Source of the DNA: Zygosaccharomyces rouxii
Lineage: Eukaryota > Ascomycota > Saccharomycetes > Saccharomycetales > Saccharomycetaceae
Reading direction: 5' to 3'
Assembly (NCBI RefSeq): GCF_000026365.1
Contig: NC_012992.1
Coordinates: 744,001-808,000, forward strand
Length of the DNA: 64,000 nucleotides
The notes below the pieces were generated by a model. It had not been told where the DNA came from and made no database searches. It was given only the letters and a program-made list of their open reading frames with translations. Within the stretch, counting starts at the first letter, position 1, and every line of letters starts with the position of its first letter. The translations under genes were made by a program, and so were the position numbers. Of the stretch, positions 1 to 9,816 are shown in pieces.

Positions 1-1969
1 GTGATGACCGTAGGGGAGCTTCCTTGGGTGTTAGTCTAGTGTAGACCAAATAGTATGCATTAGGTTCTCTTAGGACATCTTTTTCATTGATATTGTTGAT
101 GTATTCATCGTCATAGGTTGCCCAATGACCTTCCGGTTGTTTACAGTGTACGATATAATGGCCTGACGAGAGTGATCTACCTTCATGTACGACTACTGTA
201 ATCAATTGGTACTTTAATGGCAATTCTTTACCCTCCACGCAATAATCTGTTAAATCCAGAAACATTGGATATGACACGGCTTGCTTCATCTTTGATGAAG
301 ACGTACCGTTGAAACGAAATTTCTTTAAATGAACTAAGAGAGTTTCTGGTGCCCTCAGTATGGAATTGTGTTTAATGGCATTTGTAGTCATGTGGCAACG
401 TTCGCAAACATAACCTTTTTGTTCTTTGTCGACTTTTATCAGTTCAGGTGAAAAGAAATCACTTATAGATTTTTCGATGGAAAATTTCCTGGAATTTTGT
501 TCTTGTTGTTGCTGCTGCTGTAGTTGTTGTTGCTGCTGCTGTAATGGTTGTTGTGAATCATTATTGGAATTCTGATCATTTTGGGAACTATCCACACCGT
601 TACTTTGTTTCTTCTTAGCTCTTAGATGCAATGATAGATCGTAAAATGGTTGCTCGGTTTTAGAAATGCTACCACAAGATTTACAAGTGACCACTTGCTC
701 CAAAACACCACCAAAGATATCATACAAAATGGATTCTGTCAATTTGTGACCTCTTGGTACGGAATCTTCTTGTAACCTGGACATAAGCGACATAAAATAT
801 TCATGGGAGTCCTCTTGTTGCCACACACTCATCATGCAATTGATATCGTCCAATCTAGCAATCAATTTTTTAGGATTAATGTACTGAAGTGATTGACGCT
901 TTTTCTTGGACTTATCCTGTGGTGACCACATCCTTTTCGTAATTTCTGCAAAAGCATATGAGACAGAATCAGGACTGACTTTGTCAGAGTGTTTGCCACG
1001 CAAGATGTCAAACAAATAGTGCTGAACAGCTGGAATATGGACCATCGCCTGCACAGCGGCATTGGTGTAACACGTGACCCCATGGTTGAGCAGACCTTTT
1101 GGCCTTAGATTTGTCAAATAAGGGCCCCAATTCTTGACAATACGGTGGCCCTTAACTGAACCTGCATCATTAACCTCTTCATTAAACTGGTAAAAAGAAG
1201 AAATGTCGACGCTTTGCGATTTAGATTCCGGAACCGGTGTTGCACTAGCGCTTTTCGAATTTTCCTTCGATTTAGCCTCAAGGGCTTCTTGCTGTAACTG
1301 CAGTTTTTCATCTTCTGAAATTTCATCCTCTTCGGCAGCTTCATCATCTTCATCTTTTTCTTCAGCACTGGCACCTTCATCACTCTCATCGCTTTCATCA
1401 TCTTCATCGCTATCATCTACCTCACTAGCCGACCCCGGTTGATCTTCGAAATCTTGATCTTCTTCACTGGAGCTATCGTCATTCAAATCTGTGCCCCCTT
1501 CAGAAACCCCTAGATCTTCACCTAAATCTTCTTCTTCCCCGCCGGCACCAGTTGCAAATTCCTTGGCTTCATGGTAGACTTCTTCACTACCACTCTGGTT
1601 TCTATCACCATCAGAATCACTCGTACTACCACTATTAGTTTCGGAATTACCTTCGCCCTTAGTATACATACTAAGAGCCTCTTGCAGTGATTTAGGAACC
1701 ACTTTACGCCTCTTGGAATCTCTTTGATGGCCTTCAGGAGCTCCAGAATCTTGATCTGAACCTGCCTGGGAAGGTTCTTGCCCCCCATCGTTATTTCCAT
1801 TGGGCTCATCGGACTTCCCGATCATTATGTACGGGACTGTATTAGATACATCTGAATCTACCTTTTCATCCATTTCCGTTTTTTTTTGGTTGGAGTTTGA
1901 TATCTTAAAGTGTAACGGATGGGACAGGATTCTGTCCACTAACGGCTTTACAGTATCAGGAGTTGCCAT
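1..1969 (-). CDS. UBP10: Ubiquitin-specific protease Ubp10/Dot4 (partial, C-terminus off the window)
   Basis: Nuclear deubiquitinase that in S. cerevisiae removes ubiquitin from histone H2B and supports telomeric silencing. The ATG at 1969 opens a frame that runs off position 1 (about 656 codons seen). Residues ~1-300 are acidic low-complexity sequence rich in D/E/S. The USP Cys box follows near residue 300 (GLLNHGVTCYTNAAVQ, catalytic Cys), with Val where most USPs have Asn (GNTCY); I recall the same variant in S. cerevisiae Ubp10. A glutamine-rich insert lies at 501-560. The His box (SGHYIVH...EGHWATYDDEY) lies near 90-170, so only the last tail is missing. A perfect PAC core sits 62 bp upstream. 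Matches YNL186W in position and orientation. Confidence 0.95.
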   Translation of the reverse strand, partial: MATPDTVKPLVDRILSHPLHFKISNSNQKKTEMDEKVDSDVSNTVPYIMIGKSDEPNGNNDGGQEPSQAGSDQDSGAPEGHQRDSKRRKVVPKSLQEALSMYTKGEGNSETNSGSTSDSDGDRNQSGSEEVYHEAKEFATGAGGEEEDLGEDLGVSEGGTDLNDDSSSEEDQDFEDQPGSASEVDDSDEDDESDESDEGASAEEKDEDDEAAEEDEISEDEKLQLQQEALEAKSKENSKSASATPVPESKSQSVDISSFYQFNEEVNDAGSVKGHRIVKNWGPYLTNLRPKGLLNHGVTCYTNAAVQAMVHIPAVQHYLFDILRGKHSDKVSPDSVSYAFAEITKRMWSPQDKSKKKRQSLQYINPKKLIARLDDINCMMSVWQQEDSHEYFMSLMSRLQEDSVPRGHKLTESILYDIFGGVLEQVVTCKSCGSISKTEQPFYDLSLHLRAKKKQSNGVDSSQNDQNSNNDSQQPLQQQQQQLQQQQQQEQNSRKFSIEKSISDFFSPELIKVDKEQKGYVCERCHMTTNAIKHNSILRAPETLLVHLKKFRFNGTSSSKMKQAVSYPMFLDLTDYCVEGKELPLKYQLITVVVHEGRSLSSGHYIVHCKQPEGHWATYDDEYINNINEKDVLREPNAYYLVYTRLTPKEAPLRSS
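501..560 (-). repeat. Glutamine-rich tract inside UBP10
   Basis: CAA/CAG-rich stretch (read as TTG/CTG on +) encoding about 18 glutamines broken by leucine and proline within the catalytic domain insert of Ubp10. A simple-sequence expansion between Cys and His boxes. Confidence 0.85.
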
Positions 1970-3068
1970 TATTACTTTTCAAAACTTGTAGTTTCGATCT
2001 TTCTTCTCTTATGCACGTAGTTGAGACGAAGCGATGAGTTGGTGAAGAGAGAAAAAAATCAAATAAAAAATGAAAAATAAAAAATGAGCTTTACCTTTTA
2101 GAGTGTGCATCAAAACGTGATGATCATGTGAGATGTAGGCAAGATTAAGTCCTTATACAATTGCATTAGAGTTGTTATTACGTTACTAGAGGGGGATAAG
2201 TTTGCTTTTATGTCAATGCACAGGTAGGACGGTTCTATCATCGATCCTTCGACATGTTGAGTCCAAACCGTTGTCAAACTTCTTCAGTATTCACATGTGC
2301 ATTCCTACGGCCCTATGCTGCAAATTAGTTCGAACATAAACCACGGCAGGAGTTTTGTGCCTATGGAAGCACAGTTTATCAAGTATTATCCATTATATCG
2401 AGAAGCGATGAGGTAAACATTCGTGCGATATGATTTTTCATCGAGCAGCAACAAGAGTAGTCTGATTTATTCCCTCCCTCAGTCAATTCTGCTGGGATGG
2501 GCGAGTTAAATTCTCGATCGAGGTGTATAGCAGTGTGCGGAACCATTGCATTACCTGTAAGATAAGCAGCGCTAATTATTCGTTTTCTGTTCCCCCAAAG
2601 GGCAGAAACTCCGGCGTTTACATATTAGGTAGCTTCTTCTTTCCCCCACGTCGGAATCTATTGACCGTCGAGCTTGTTAAGGCATTCAATTGACCGGTTC
2701 TCCAGCCTCGTAGATCCAATGAGATCCAATGCAAACGAGATTGTGGCAATTATAATAATGCTACATGTGAACGTTTCATCGGCAATGGTTGTCCGACACC
2801 ACGGCTCATTAAAATGTCTCCGCGAGGCATAATGACTCCTTTGACTCATTCTACGATAAGTACTTGTGTAATAGCTACTTACAAGTAATATAAGAACCAA
2901 AGAATATTGCCTCGTAACAAGCTTAGGAAGTTAGGAAGCGATTGTTTGACGCAAAACCAGATCACTACCTCACGAACTCCTCAGGTTCAATCTATATAGG
3001 TCTCCAGATATCCCTGCCAGAATTAAGGGAGGGCCACAACACTACAAGAAATAAGAACTAAATTTAAT
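1970..3068. promoter_or_regulatory. Divergent UBP10/GDH2 intergenic region
   Basis: 1.1 kb with no supported gene between the divergent UBP10 and GDH2 starts. It holds a PAC core GCGATGAG at 2031-2038 (UBP10 side), a second copy near 2404, and GATAAG motifs at 2195-2200 and 2561-2566. GATAAG is the target of Gln3/Gat1 nitrogen-response factors, which would fit GDH2 biology. Motifs are seen directly; their function is inferred. Confidence 0.5.
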
Positions 3069-6000
3069 ATGCATTCAGAGACAACTCCCGATATTGCATC
3101 ACTTTCCATCTCATCAATTTCGGATTACCATGTGTTCGATTTCCCAGGAATCGATCTACAAAAGGAACAAGTAATTGACATCTTAGACCAGCAAGGTTTC
3201 ATCCCAGATGACTTAATTGAACAGGAAGTTGCATGGTTTTACGATTCGTTGGGAATTGACGATCTTTTCTTTGCTAAACAAAATGCAGAAACCGTTGCTA
3301 ATGTGATTCATTCTCTTTATGCATCCAAATTGGATTCATTTGCTAAGGCTAAGTTCAATGGTACGTCAAAGGCCACCGATCAGACAGGTCCCCAATTTAC
3401 CATTAAAAATAAAGTTATCAATAAAGGTGCAGCTTTATTTATGGAGAGTTTGGGTGTCGATAGTGCACAACCTTATCAATTAGACGAACAAATCGATGAT
3501 TTATTTCTCGACAATAAAGACCACAAAAGTAGTCGTTTAGTCAGTTTTTGGACAAGAGAGTCTGGATTAAAATTGACGTTTGTCTACGACAGTGTTTTCC
3601 CCGAGAGTCATGGGCCAATTACTCCCTCCAAACTTTTGCAAGGTGATATCGATGGCATTAGTGATCAGACTATGGCTCAGATTTCCTCGACCGAGAATAA
3701 AAAATTGTATGGTCTACTAATCAATCTGGTTGGTGAAAGGGAAGGTCCTGTTATCAAGACTACCCATTCGGTTAAAAATCATGATGAAATTAGATTGCTA
3801 GTGGGATTTAGAAGGTTTACCACTAAACGTTACTATTCAGCATTGAACGTATTATTCCACTATTATAAATTAAGACCTTCAAAGTTTTTCTTGGAGTCTT
3901 TTAATGCTAACGATGTGGTTATTTTTTCCATCTATTTGAATAAGTCAAGACAACCTGACGATGTCTTACCAAATGCATTAGAGCTTTCCATTAGACAAGT
4001 GGAAAGAGAAGCCTCGTTGCTATATGCCATTCCTAACAATTCATTTCAACAAGTTTATGAGAAACGTCAATATTCTCCACAAGAAGCTATTTATGCACAT
4101 GTTGCCTCTATCTTTATCAATCATTTCATTAATCGTCTAGGTTCTGATTATCAATCGTTGTTGGGTCAATTAAACATCAAGGATACAGACACCACACTTT
4201 TAGAAATTATCAGCAATTTGAAACGTAAACTAAGAAATGAAACGTATACTCAGGCAATGATTATTGCTACTTTGCACAAGTACCATACCATTGTTTCCAA
4301 ACTGTACAAAAATTTTGCAGAAATTCATTATTATCAAGACGCATCGAGATCTATGGAAAGAACCCTTTCATACCAACGTCTATCTCAATTGGAACCTTTC
4401 AAATCTGACGAGGATTTCGAAAATTACTTGGCAAAATTATTACCTAATGATTCACCAGATTTGTTGGTGTTAAAGACCTTGAGTCTATTCAATAAGGCTA
4501 TCTTAAAGACCAATTTCTTTATCACTAGGAAAGTGGCCATTTCATTCAGGTTGGATCCAAAATTAATTATGCCAGCAATTGAATATCCAGAAACACCTTA
4601 TGGTATTTTCTTTGTCGTTGGTAACACTTTCAAGGGGTTCCACATTAGATTTAGAGATGTGGCTCGTGGTGGTATTCGTATCGTTTGTTCAAAAACGCAA
4701 GATGTTTACGATATGAATTCGAAGACTGTTGTCGACGAAAATTATCAATTGGCATCTACTCAACAGCGTAAGAATAAGGATATTCCAGAAGGTGGTTCCA
4801 AAGGTGTTATTCTATTGAATCCAGGGCTTACTGCACCAGATCAAACTTTTATCGCGTTTACGCAATACGTGGATTCTATCATTGATATCTTGATCAAAGA
4901 TCCACTCAAGGAAAAATATGTTGACCTTTTGAACCAAGAAGAAATCTTGTTCTTTGGTCCCGATGAAGGTACTGCAGGTTTTGTCGATTGGGCTACAAAA
5001 CATGCTAGAGCAAGAGGTTGCCCCTGGTGGAAATCTTTCCTCACTGGTAAATCTCCACAATTGGGCGGTATTCCTCACGATGAATATGGTATGACTTCGT
5101 TAGGTGTTCGTGCTTACGTGAATGAACTCTACAAGACTCTGCATTTAGAAGATGCCGTCATCCATAAATTCCAGACAGGTGGTCCAGATGGTGACTTGGG
5201 ATCCAATGAGATTCTTTTGTCCACCAAGAACGAATTATATGTGGGTATCCTCGATGGTTCGGGTGTTTTGTGTGATCCTCAAGGTTTGAAAAAGGATGAG
5301 TTGCTCAGATTAGCTAAGGAAAGAAAAATGATATCACATTTTGATAGATCTCTCTTAGGACCTATGGGGTTCTTTGTATCTGTGGATGACGTGGATATTA
5401 CGTTGCCATCTGGCGTTAACATCGCTAATGGTACAACTTTTAGAAATACTTTCCATAAAGAGATCTTTAGATTTGTGGACCATGTTGATTTGTTTGTTCC
5501 CTGTGGTGGTAGACCCAATTCTATCAATCTGAACAACATTCAAAGCTACATTGATGAGAAGACTAACAAATGTAAGATTCCATATATTGTTGAGGGTGCT
5601 AATCTGTTCATTGCACAACCTGCTAAAGTGGCCCTGGAAGCTCATGGTTGTATTTTAATTAAAGATGCATCTGCAAACAAAGGTGGTGTCACTTCTTCTT
5701 CTATGGAAGTCTTGGCTTCTTTAGCATTGAATGATCATGACTACGTTAACAAGTTCATTGGTACCGATAGCCATTCTAGGACCGAATTTTACAGCGGTTA
5801 TGTTGCTGAAGTACAACGCAGGATTGACCGTAATGCCGTGGGTGAATTCGGTCAATTGTGGAAATTGAATCAGAAAACTCACAAACCTATTTCCGAACTG
5901 TCTAACGTTCTTTCCTTGACCATTAACAAATTGAATGATGATTTGATCTATTCTACAGAATTGTGGTTAAACGACGTTAAATTGCGTAATTACTTGCTTT

Positions 6001-6206
6001 TGAACAAGATTATCCCCAAACTGCTGATCGATGTGGCTGGTCCAGTGGAAATTCTGAAAAACATTCCAGAATCATATTTGAAAGCCTTGCTCTCTAGTTA
6101 TTTGTCCAGTTCATTCGTCTATCAATTCGGCGTGGATGTTAACATTGGTAGATTCTTGGAATTCATCGGTACTTTGAAAAGAGAGGCAGATGGCATTCAG
6201 CAGTAA
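3069..6206 (+). CDS. GDH2: NAD+-dependent glutamate dehydrogenase
   Basis: Large-subunit NAD-GDH that deaminates glutamate to 2-oxoglutarate and ammonium, the catabolic route for glutamate nitrogen. 1045 residues, close to the S. cerevisiae enzyme (about 1090). The N-terminal ~450 residues are the regulatory region. The dehydrogenase core begins near residue 500, with RGGIRIV (about 535) and the PEGGSKG substrate-binding segment (about 571), and continues with FFGPDEGTAGF and the GGPDGDLGSNE dinucleotide-fold segment. The start is the first ATG. RRI1 follows 186 bp downstream on the same strand, as in YDL215C-YDL216C. Confidence 0.97.
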   Translation: MHSETTPDIASLSISSISDYHVFDFPGIDLQKEQVIDILDQQGFIPDDLIEQEVAWFYDSLGIDDLFFAKQNAETVANVIHSLYASKLDSFAKAKFNGTSKATDQTGPQFTIKNKVINKGAALFMESLGVDSAQPYQLDEQIDDLFLDNKDHKSSRLVSFWTRESGLKLTFVYDSVFPESHGPITPSKLLQGDIDGISDQTMAQISSTENKKLYGLLINLVGEREGPVIKTTHSVKNHDEIRLLVGFRRFTTKRYYSALNVLFHYYKLRPSKFFLESFNANDVVIFSIYLNKSRQPDDVLPNALELSIRQVEREASLLYAIPNNSFQQVYEKRQYSPQEAIYAHVASIFINHFINRLGSDYQSLLGQLNIKDTDTTLLEIISNLKRKLRNETYTQAMIIATLHKYHTIVSKLYKNFAEIHYYQDASRSMERTLSYQRLSQLEPFKSDEDFENYLAKLLPNDSPDLLVLKTLSLFNKAILKTNFFITRKVAISFRLDPKLIMPAIEYPETPYGIFFVVGNTFKGFHIRFRDVARGGIRIVCSKTQDVYDMNSKTVVDENYQLASTQQRKNKDIPEGGSKGVILLNPGLTAPDQTFIAFTQYVDSIIDILIKDPLKEKYVDLLNQEEILFFGPDEGTAGFVDWATKHARARGCPWWKSFLTGKSPQLGGIPHDEYGMTSLGVRAYVNELYKTLHLEDAVIHKFQTGGPDGDLGSNEILLSTKNELYVGILDGSGVLCDPQGLKKDELLRLAKERKMISHFDRSLLGPMGFFVSVDDVDITLPSGVNIANGTTFRNTFHKEIFRFVDHVDLFVPCGGRPNSINLNNIQSYIDEKTNKCKIPYIVEGANLFIAQPAKVALEAHGCILIKDASANKGGVTSSSMEVLASLALNDHDYVNKFIGTDSHSRTEFYSGYVAEVQRRIDRNAVGEFGQLWKLNQKTHKPISELSNVLSLTINKLNDDLIYSTELWLNDVKLRNYLLLNKIIPKLLIDVAGPVEILKNIPESYLKALLSSYLSSSFVYQFGVDVNIGRFLEFIGTLKREADGIQQ

Positions 6207-6392
6207 TAAGTCGGTTCGGATAAATAGCGTTATACTGCTATCTTAGTATATCTTTGTTTTTATTTTTATTTTTTTTTTTTTACGTCTACGATTATTTGTA
6301 TATAGAAAGGGTACTTTAAGATCTTATTCCTTATGATAACATTTAAACATATAGGATTGACCAATAATTGCATCTGAAAACCTTAGGAAAAT

Positions 6393-7712
6393 ATGCCATT
6401 GAAGGATGAGACTGTTTCTTCATTGAGGAAACGTATTCAAGAGAATTACATGCCAGATGATGACCTTTTACAAAAATCCTACGAGACTAATCATTCCGAT
6501 GAGTCTCTTACACAAGGGGAACTACTTCGACGCATTGGCAAAGGAGGCGCCTCAGGAACCAGCAGAAATGAAAATCCCTGGAGTAACAATCCAAGATTCT
6601 TCAGTTCGGTATCGATATCAAGATTGGCCTGTTTGAAGGCACTAGAACATGCCTTGCGCGGCGGAAACATAGAGGTAATGGGAATGCTTATAGGTACTAC
6701 CATGAACGATCAGTTCGTAATATTCGATATATTTGAATTGCCTGTAGAAGGTACTGAGACCAGGGTCAATGCGCAGACCGAATCCTATGAGTACATGGTT
6801 CAATATGTTGATGAGATGCTTCCTGCGAATCAAAATATAGTTGGTTGGTATCATTCTCACCCTGGGTACGATTGCTGGTTAAGCAGTATAGATATGCATA
6901 CCCAACAATTAAATCAAAATTTCCAAGATCCCTACGTTGCAATTGTGATAGACCCTCACAAGAGTATTAAGGAGCGCAAACTTTGCATTGGTGCATTTAG
7001 AACTATCCAAGAGCCTGGCGTGCAACAAGATGATGAACTACTAGAGTTTTATGAATTGAAAACATCTATTTTTGAATCAAGATTTGACAGTAGTTTGGGA
7101 TCTTCTAAATTGAAAATCGATACTCCCAAATCTGACTCACTAAGTGATATTTTACTGATTAGAAGGTTGTTCGATACCATGAAGCAGTGGAATACCTTTA
7201 ATGAGATGATCACAGAACCTCAGCTAGATGATAAGGGTAATGTTGAATTTGATAGAGCAAATCCACTTGTAACTGGGGGAAAGGAACAGGTGATGAGGCG
7301 ATCACGCCAAATGGATCTTTCACGAAGACGTTCGAGGTCCAATTCTGTATTAAGCGTTACATCCAATGAGAATGAAAGTGATGTGGATATGGATAACAAA
7401 CAATTGGGGGATGTGGACAGCGTAAGCAGCAGTATACATACGATGACTGACCCTGCAATACCGGTAAGGCGTCAAACTCAGACTCCCCTCCCCACTTTTA
7501 GAAAAATTTGGCCTAATGCCCTGGAGACCAATTATCATCCAGCTACAGATGAGACTATTAGAGATATAGATGACGAGGGACAAGCTCTACATACCGAGAC
7601 GTTAAGAGCTGACTACATCACTAATAAAAGGGACCTATTGGGTTCAAAACTAAAAGAATACCAACAGCTAAGATTCTTTAGAGATACTTTTACAAGCCGA
7701 ACCAATCTGTAG
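6393..7712 (+). CDS. RRI1: COP9 signalosome deneddylase subunit (Csn5/Rri1)
   Basis: JAMM/MPN+ metalloprotease that cleaves Nedd8/Rub1 from cullins. 439 residues. The catalytic glutamate lies in EVMGMLIG (about residue 93) and the zinc-binding motif HSHPGYDCWLSSID near residue 155 gives both His and the Asp, so the enzyme looks active. The C-terminal third is serine-rich with an arginine/serine stretch (RRRSRSNSV). Its last 23 bp overlap the 3' end of SWT21 on the other strand (7690-7712). Positional match to YDL216C. Confidence 0.95.
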   Translation: MPLKDETVSSLRKRIQENYMPDDDLLQKSYETNHSDESLTQGELLRRIGKGGASGTSRNENPWSNNPRFFSSVSISRLACLKALEHALRGGNIEVMGMLIGTTMNDQFVIFDIFELPVEGTETRVNAQTESYEYMVQYVDEMLPANQNIVGWYHSHPGYDCWLSSIDMHTQQLNQNFQDPYVAIVIDPHKSIKERKLCIGAFRTIQEPGVQQDDELLEFYELKTSIFESRFDSSLGSSKLKIDTPKSDSLSDILLIRRLFDTMKQWNTFNEMITEPQLDDKGNVEFDRANPLVTGGKEQVMRRSRQMDLSRRRSRSNSVLSVTSNENESDVDMDNKQLGDVDSVSSSIHTMTDPAIPVRRQTQTPLPTFRKIWPNALETNYHPATDETIRDIDDEGQALHTETLRADYITNKRDLLGSKLKEYQQLRFFRDTFTSRTNL

Positions 7713-8934
7713 TTAGTTCTGTGACATAAATACCTGAAGATGCATGAACATCGGGCCTATACGTCATTTTGTCTGGTGAGTATGATAATGCGCAGACTCC
7801 AAAGTCTGTGGGGCTCTGTTGAACGATATTGATTCTACTCGAATTCAGGCCCATTTCGTGCGTCAATTCTGGCTTTTCTCCGGCCCCATTATCACATGTT
7901 AGTCCATTCCGATCTATGACTCCAAATTCTATAGCATTTGAACTCCAGCAGACAATTTTACCATCATCCGTTCCGATTGTTAGGCCATTAGTGCTTGTGA
8001 TAGAGGCCTTGTGCTTTTGATTTCCCATTGTAAAAGGCAGTTGCAATTGATTCACTGGGCGGTGAGATTCTCTTGTGTCCAGCACATCGATGAGATTAGT
8101 ATTGCGCTTTAGGGCATATAAGTAATGGCCATTAAAACTTTCCAGAAGTTGTATGTAACCTCTACCTTGTGCAGACCGGTGTAAAAACTGCGGGTGTTGT
8201 GTACGATGGTCTAAAAGATGCAATTCGTTCTTGTAAGTACCAAATATAGTATGTTTAGCGTTTGAAAATTCACCATAAGGTCGCTCACTAAAGCAAGATA
8301 CAATCGATTTACTGGTAGAATTACCTCTTTTAGATTGAGAAGTCCATATTGGAGAGCTTCGATAACAACTGAATAACGAGACCCTATTCTTCACAGATCC
8401 AATTAAAAAATGGTCCTCGTTACTCCAATTAATGGCATGAGGTATTTCCCAGTTCCCAGTTTCGTTATTGATCACATTGTAATGGTTCAAGCAAGGCCCT
8501 TCAGTGTCCTGTAAAGAATACATTTGCAATGGTAGATCCTTGCATGCCGTTAACAATACGTTGAAGTCTTCTGTATCGTTGTATAATGAATAGAGAGGAT
8601 GAACTCGGCCGGTTACAATCGACTGACTTTTAAACATCCTACTGTATGGTACCAATTGGTCCGTGTTACCCTCGAGGCTCATCACGTACTGTCGAATACC
8701 ATAATCATCATGAATCGTTACTATCGATGATCCATCTCTAGACCAAAATATATCCTGGCAAATAACTGGTCTTTCCCAATTTTTGCCCTGAGCAAAAGCA
8801 GGGTTCTGCAATTTCATACCGGAATTTTGGGTTCTATTAATCCAGGCTTCGTCTTCCTTCTGCCAAACCTTTTGTACATTCCAACCGTCAAATACATCTC
8901 TTGTCCCCATTCCATCTTTTAACTCAGCATACAT
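7690..8934 (-). CDS. SWT21: Swt21-like WD-repeat protein (mRNA splicing)
   Basis: 414 residues with WD40-like blocks, such as the segment around DIFWSRDGSSIVTIHDDYG near residue 60 and the HLLDHR and DVLDTRES strands further on. In S. cerevisiae SWT21 (YNL187W) encodes a nuclear protein that interacts with splicing factors. Repeats are weak, as expected for this divergent family, so the call rests on position, orientation, length and WD character together. Ends inside the RRI1 coding region on the opposite strand. Confidence 0.85.
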   Translation of the reverse strand: MYAELKDGMGTRDVFDGWNVQKVWQKEDEAWINRTQNSGMKLQNPAFAQGKNWERPVICQDIFWSRDGSSIVTIHDDYGIRQYVMSLEGNTDQLVPYSRMFKSQSIVTGRVHPLYSLYNDTEDFNVLLTACKDLPLQMYSLQDTEGPCLNHYNVINNETGNWEIPHAINWSNEDHFLIGSVKNRVSLFSCYRSSPIWTSQSKRGNSTSKSIVSCFSERPYGEFSNAKHTIFGTYKNELHLLDHRTQHPQFLHRSAQGRGYIQLLESFNGHYLYALKRNTNLIDVLDTRESHRPVNQLQLPFTMGNQKHKASITSTNGLTIGTDDGKIVCWSSNAIEFGVIDRNGLTCDNGAGEKPELTHEMGLNSSRINIVQQSPTDFGVCALSYSPDKMTYRPDVHASSGIYVTELTTDWFGL

Positions 8935-9182
8935 GGTTCCAAAATCTGAGTATTACATAAATTAGGATCTGCAGAATATTAATATGGCATTTGAATGGTA
9001 CGAAAACCGATTCTTGGGTGCCAATGGTGCATCAAATTGTTGACCTTATCACATCTTTTTTCGAACCCGGAGTTCATCAAAGATGAGCTTTATTAGATGA
9101 AAAATGTACTGAAATTTTATCATACAAGCGATGAGCACCACTAATAAAGCCCTATAATCAAAGCTATAAGGGCTAGAGCATC
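8935..9182. promoter_or_regulatory. Divergent SWT21/TIM22 promoter with PAC core
   Basis: 248 bp shared by two divergent genes. A GCGATGAG PAC core lies near 9128, about 55 bp before the TIM22 start. The rest is AT-rich with no further recognised site. Confidence 0.4.
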
Positions 9183-9764
9183 ATGGTTTATACTGGATTT
9201 GGACTACAACAGATCACACCGCCTGATACGAGGGCTTACAGTGAATTGACACCTGAAGAGCAAGGTGAAAAAGGTGCTCAAATGGTGATGAATTTTATGA
9301 CTTCATGTCCTGGTAAATCAGTAATGAGTGGTGTTACAGGGTTTGCGCTTGGTGGTGTTTTTGGTCTTTTCATGGCATCTATGGCTTACGATACTCCCCT
9401 GGGTGCCACAGGACCCCATGGATTGAATACAAATGTAAAGAGTATAGCGGATCTACCGTTTAAGCAGCAAGTGAAGATACAATTTGCAGATATGGGGAAG
9501 AGATCATATTCAAGTGCTAAAAATTTTGGTTATTTGGGATTAATCTATGCAGGTGTTGAATGTTGTCTTGAATCATTTAGAGGCAAGAACGATTTGTACA
9601 ACGGTGTTTCGGCCGGTTGTATAACTGGTGGTGGGTTAGCTTACAAAGGTGGACCACAATCTGCTGCAGTTGGTTGTGCAGGTTTTGCAGCCTTTTCTGC
9701 AGCAATTGACTGGTATATGAGAAGTGAAGATGGTAGACCACCCAAGGATGACTTTAACGAATAG
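9183..9764 (+). CDS. TIM22: Mitochondrial inner-membrane carrier translocase channel Tim22
   Basis: Channel of the TIM22 complex that inserts carrier proteins into the inner membrane. 193 residues (S. cerevisiae 207). Tim17/22/23 family: four glycine-rich membrane segments, the first around VMSGVTGFALGGVFGLFMAS, later ones around residues 120-175. Cys42 (TSCPGK) and the Cys pair near 127-128 sit where the family has its intramolecular disulfide. No cleavable presequence, as expected. Matches YDL217C. Confidence 0.95.
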   Translation: MVYTGFGLQQITPPDTRAYSELTPEEQGEKGAQMVMNFMTSCPGKSVMSGVTGFALGGVFGLFMASMAYDTPLGATGPHGLNTNVKSIADLPFKQQVKIQFADMGKRSYSSAKNFGYLGLIYAGVECCLESFRGKNDLYNGVSAGCITGGGLAYKGGPQSAAVGCAGFAAFSAAIDWYMRSEDGRPPKDDFNE

Positions 9765-9816
9765 AGAATTTAATATTGTAAATACATTACTCTTTTGAAT
9801 AAGACAATATTTGGAA

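Noticed and set aside
1203..1442. Serine-rich + strand ORF opposite UBP10
   Set aside because: It is the complement of the acidic N-terminal region of Ubp10.
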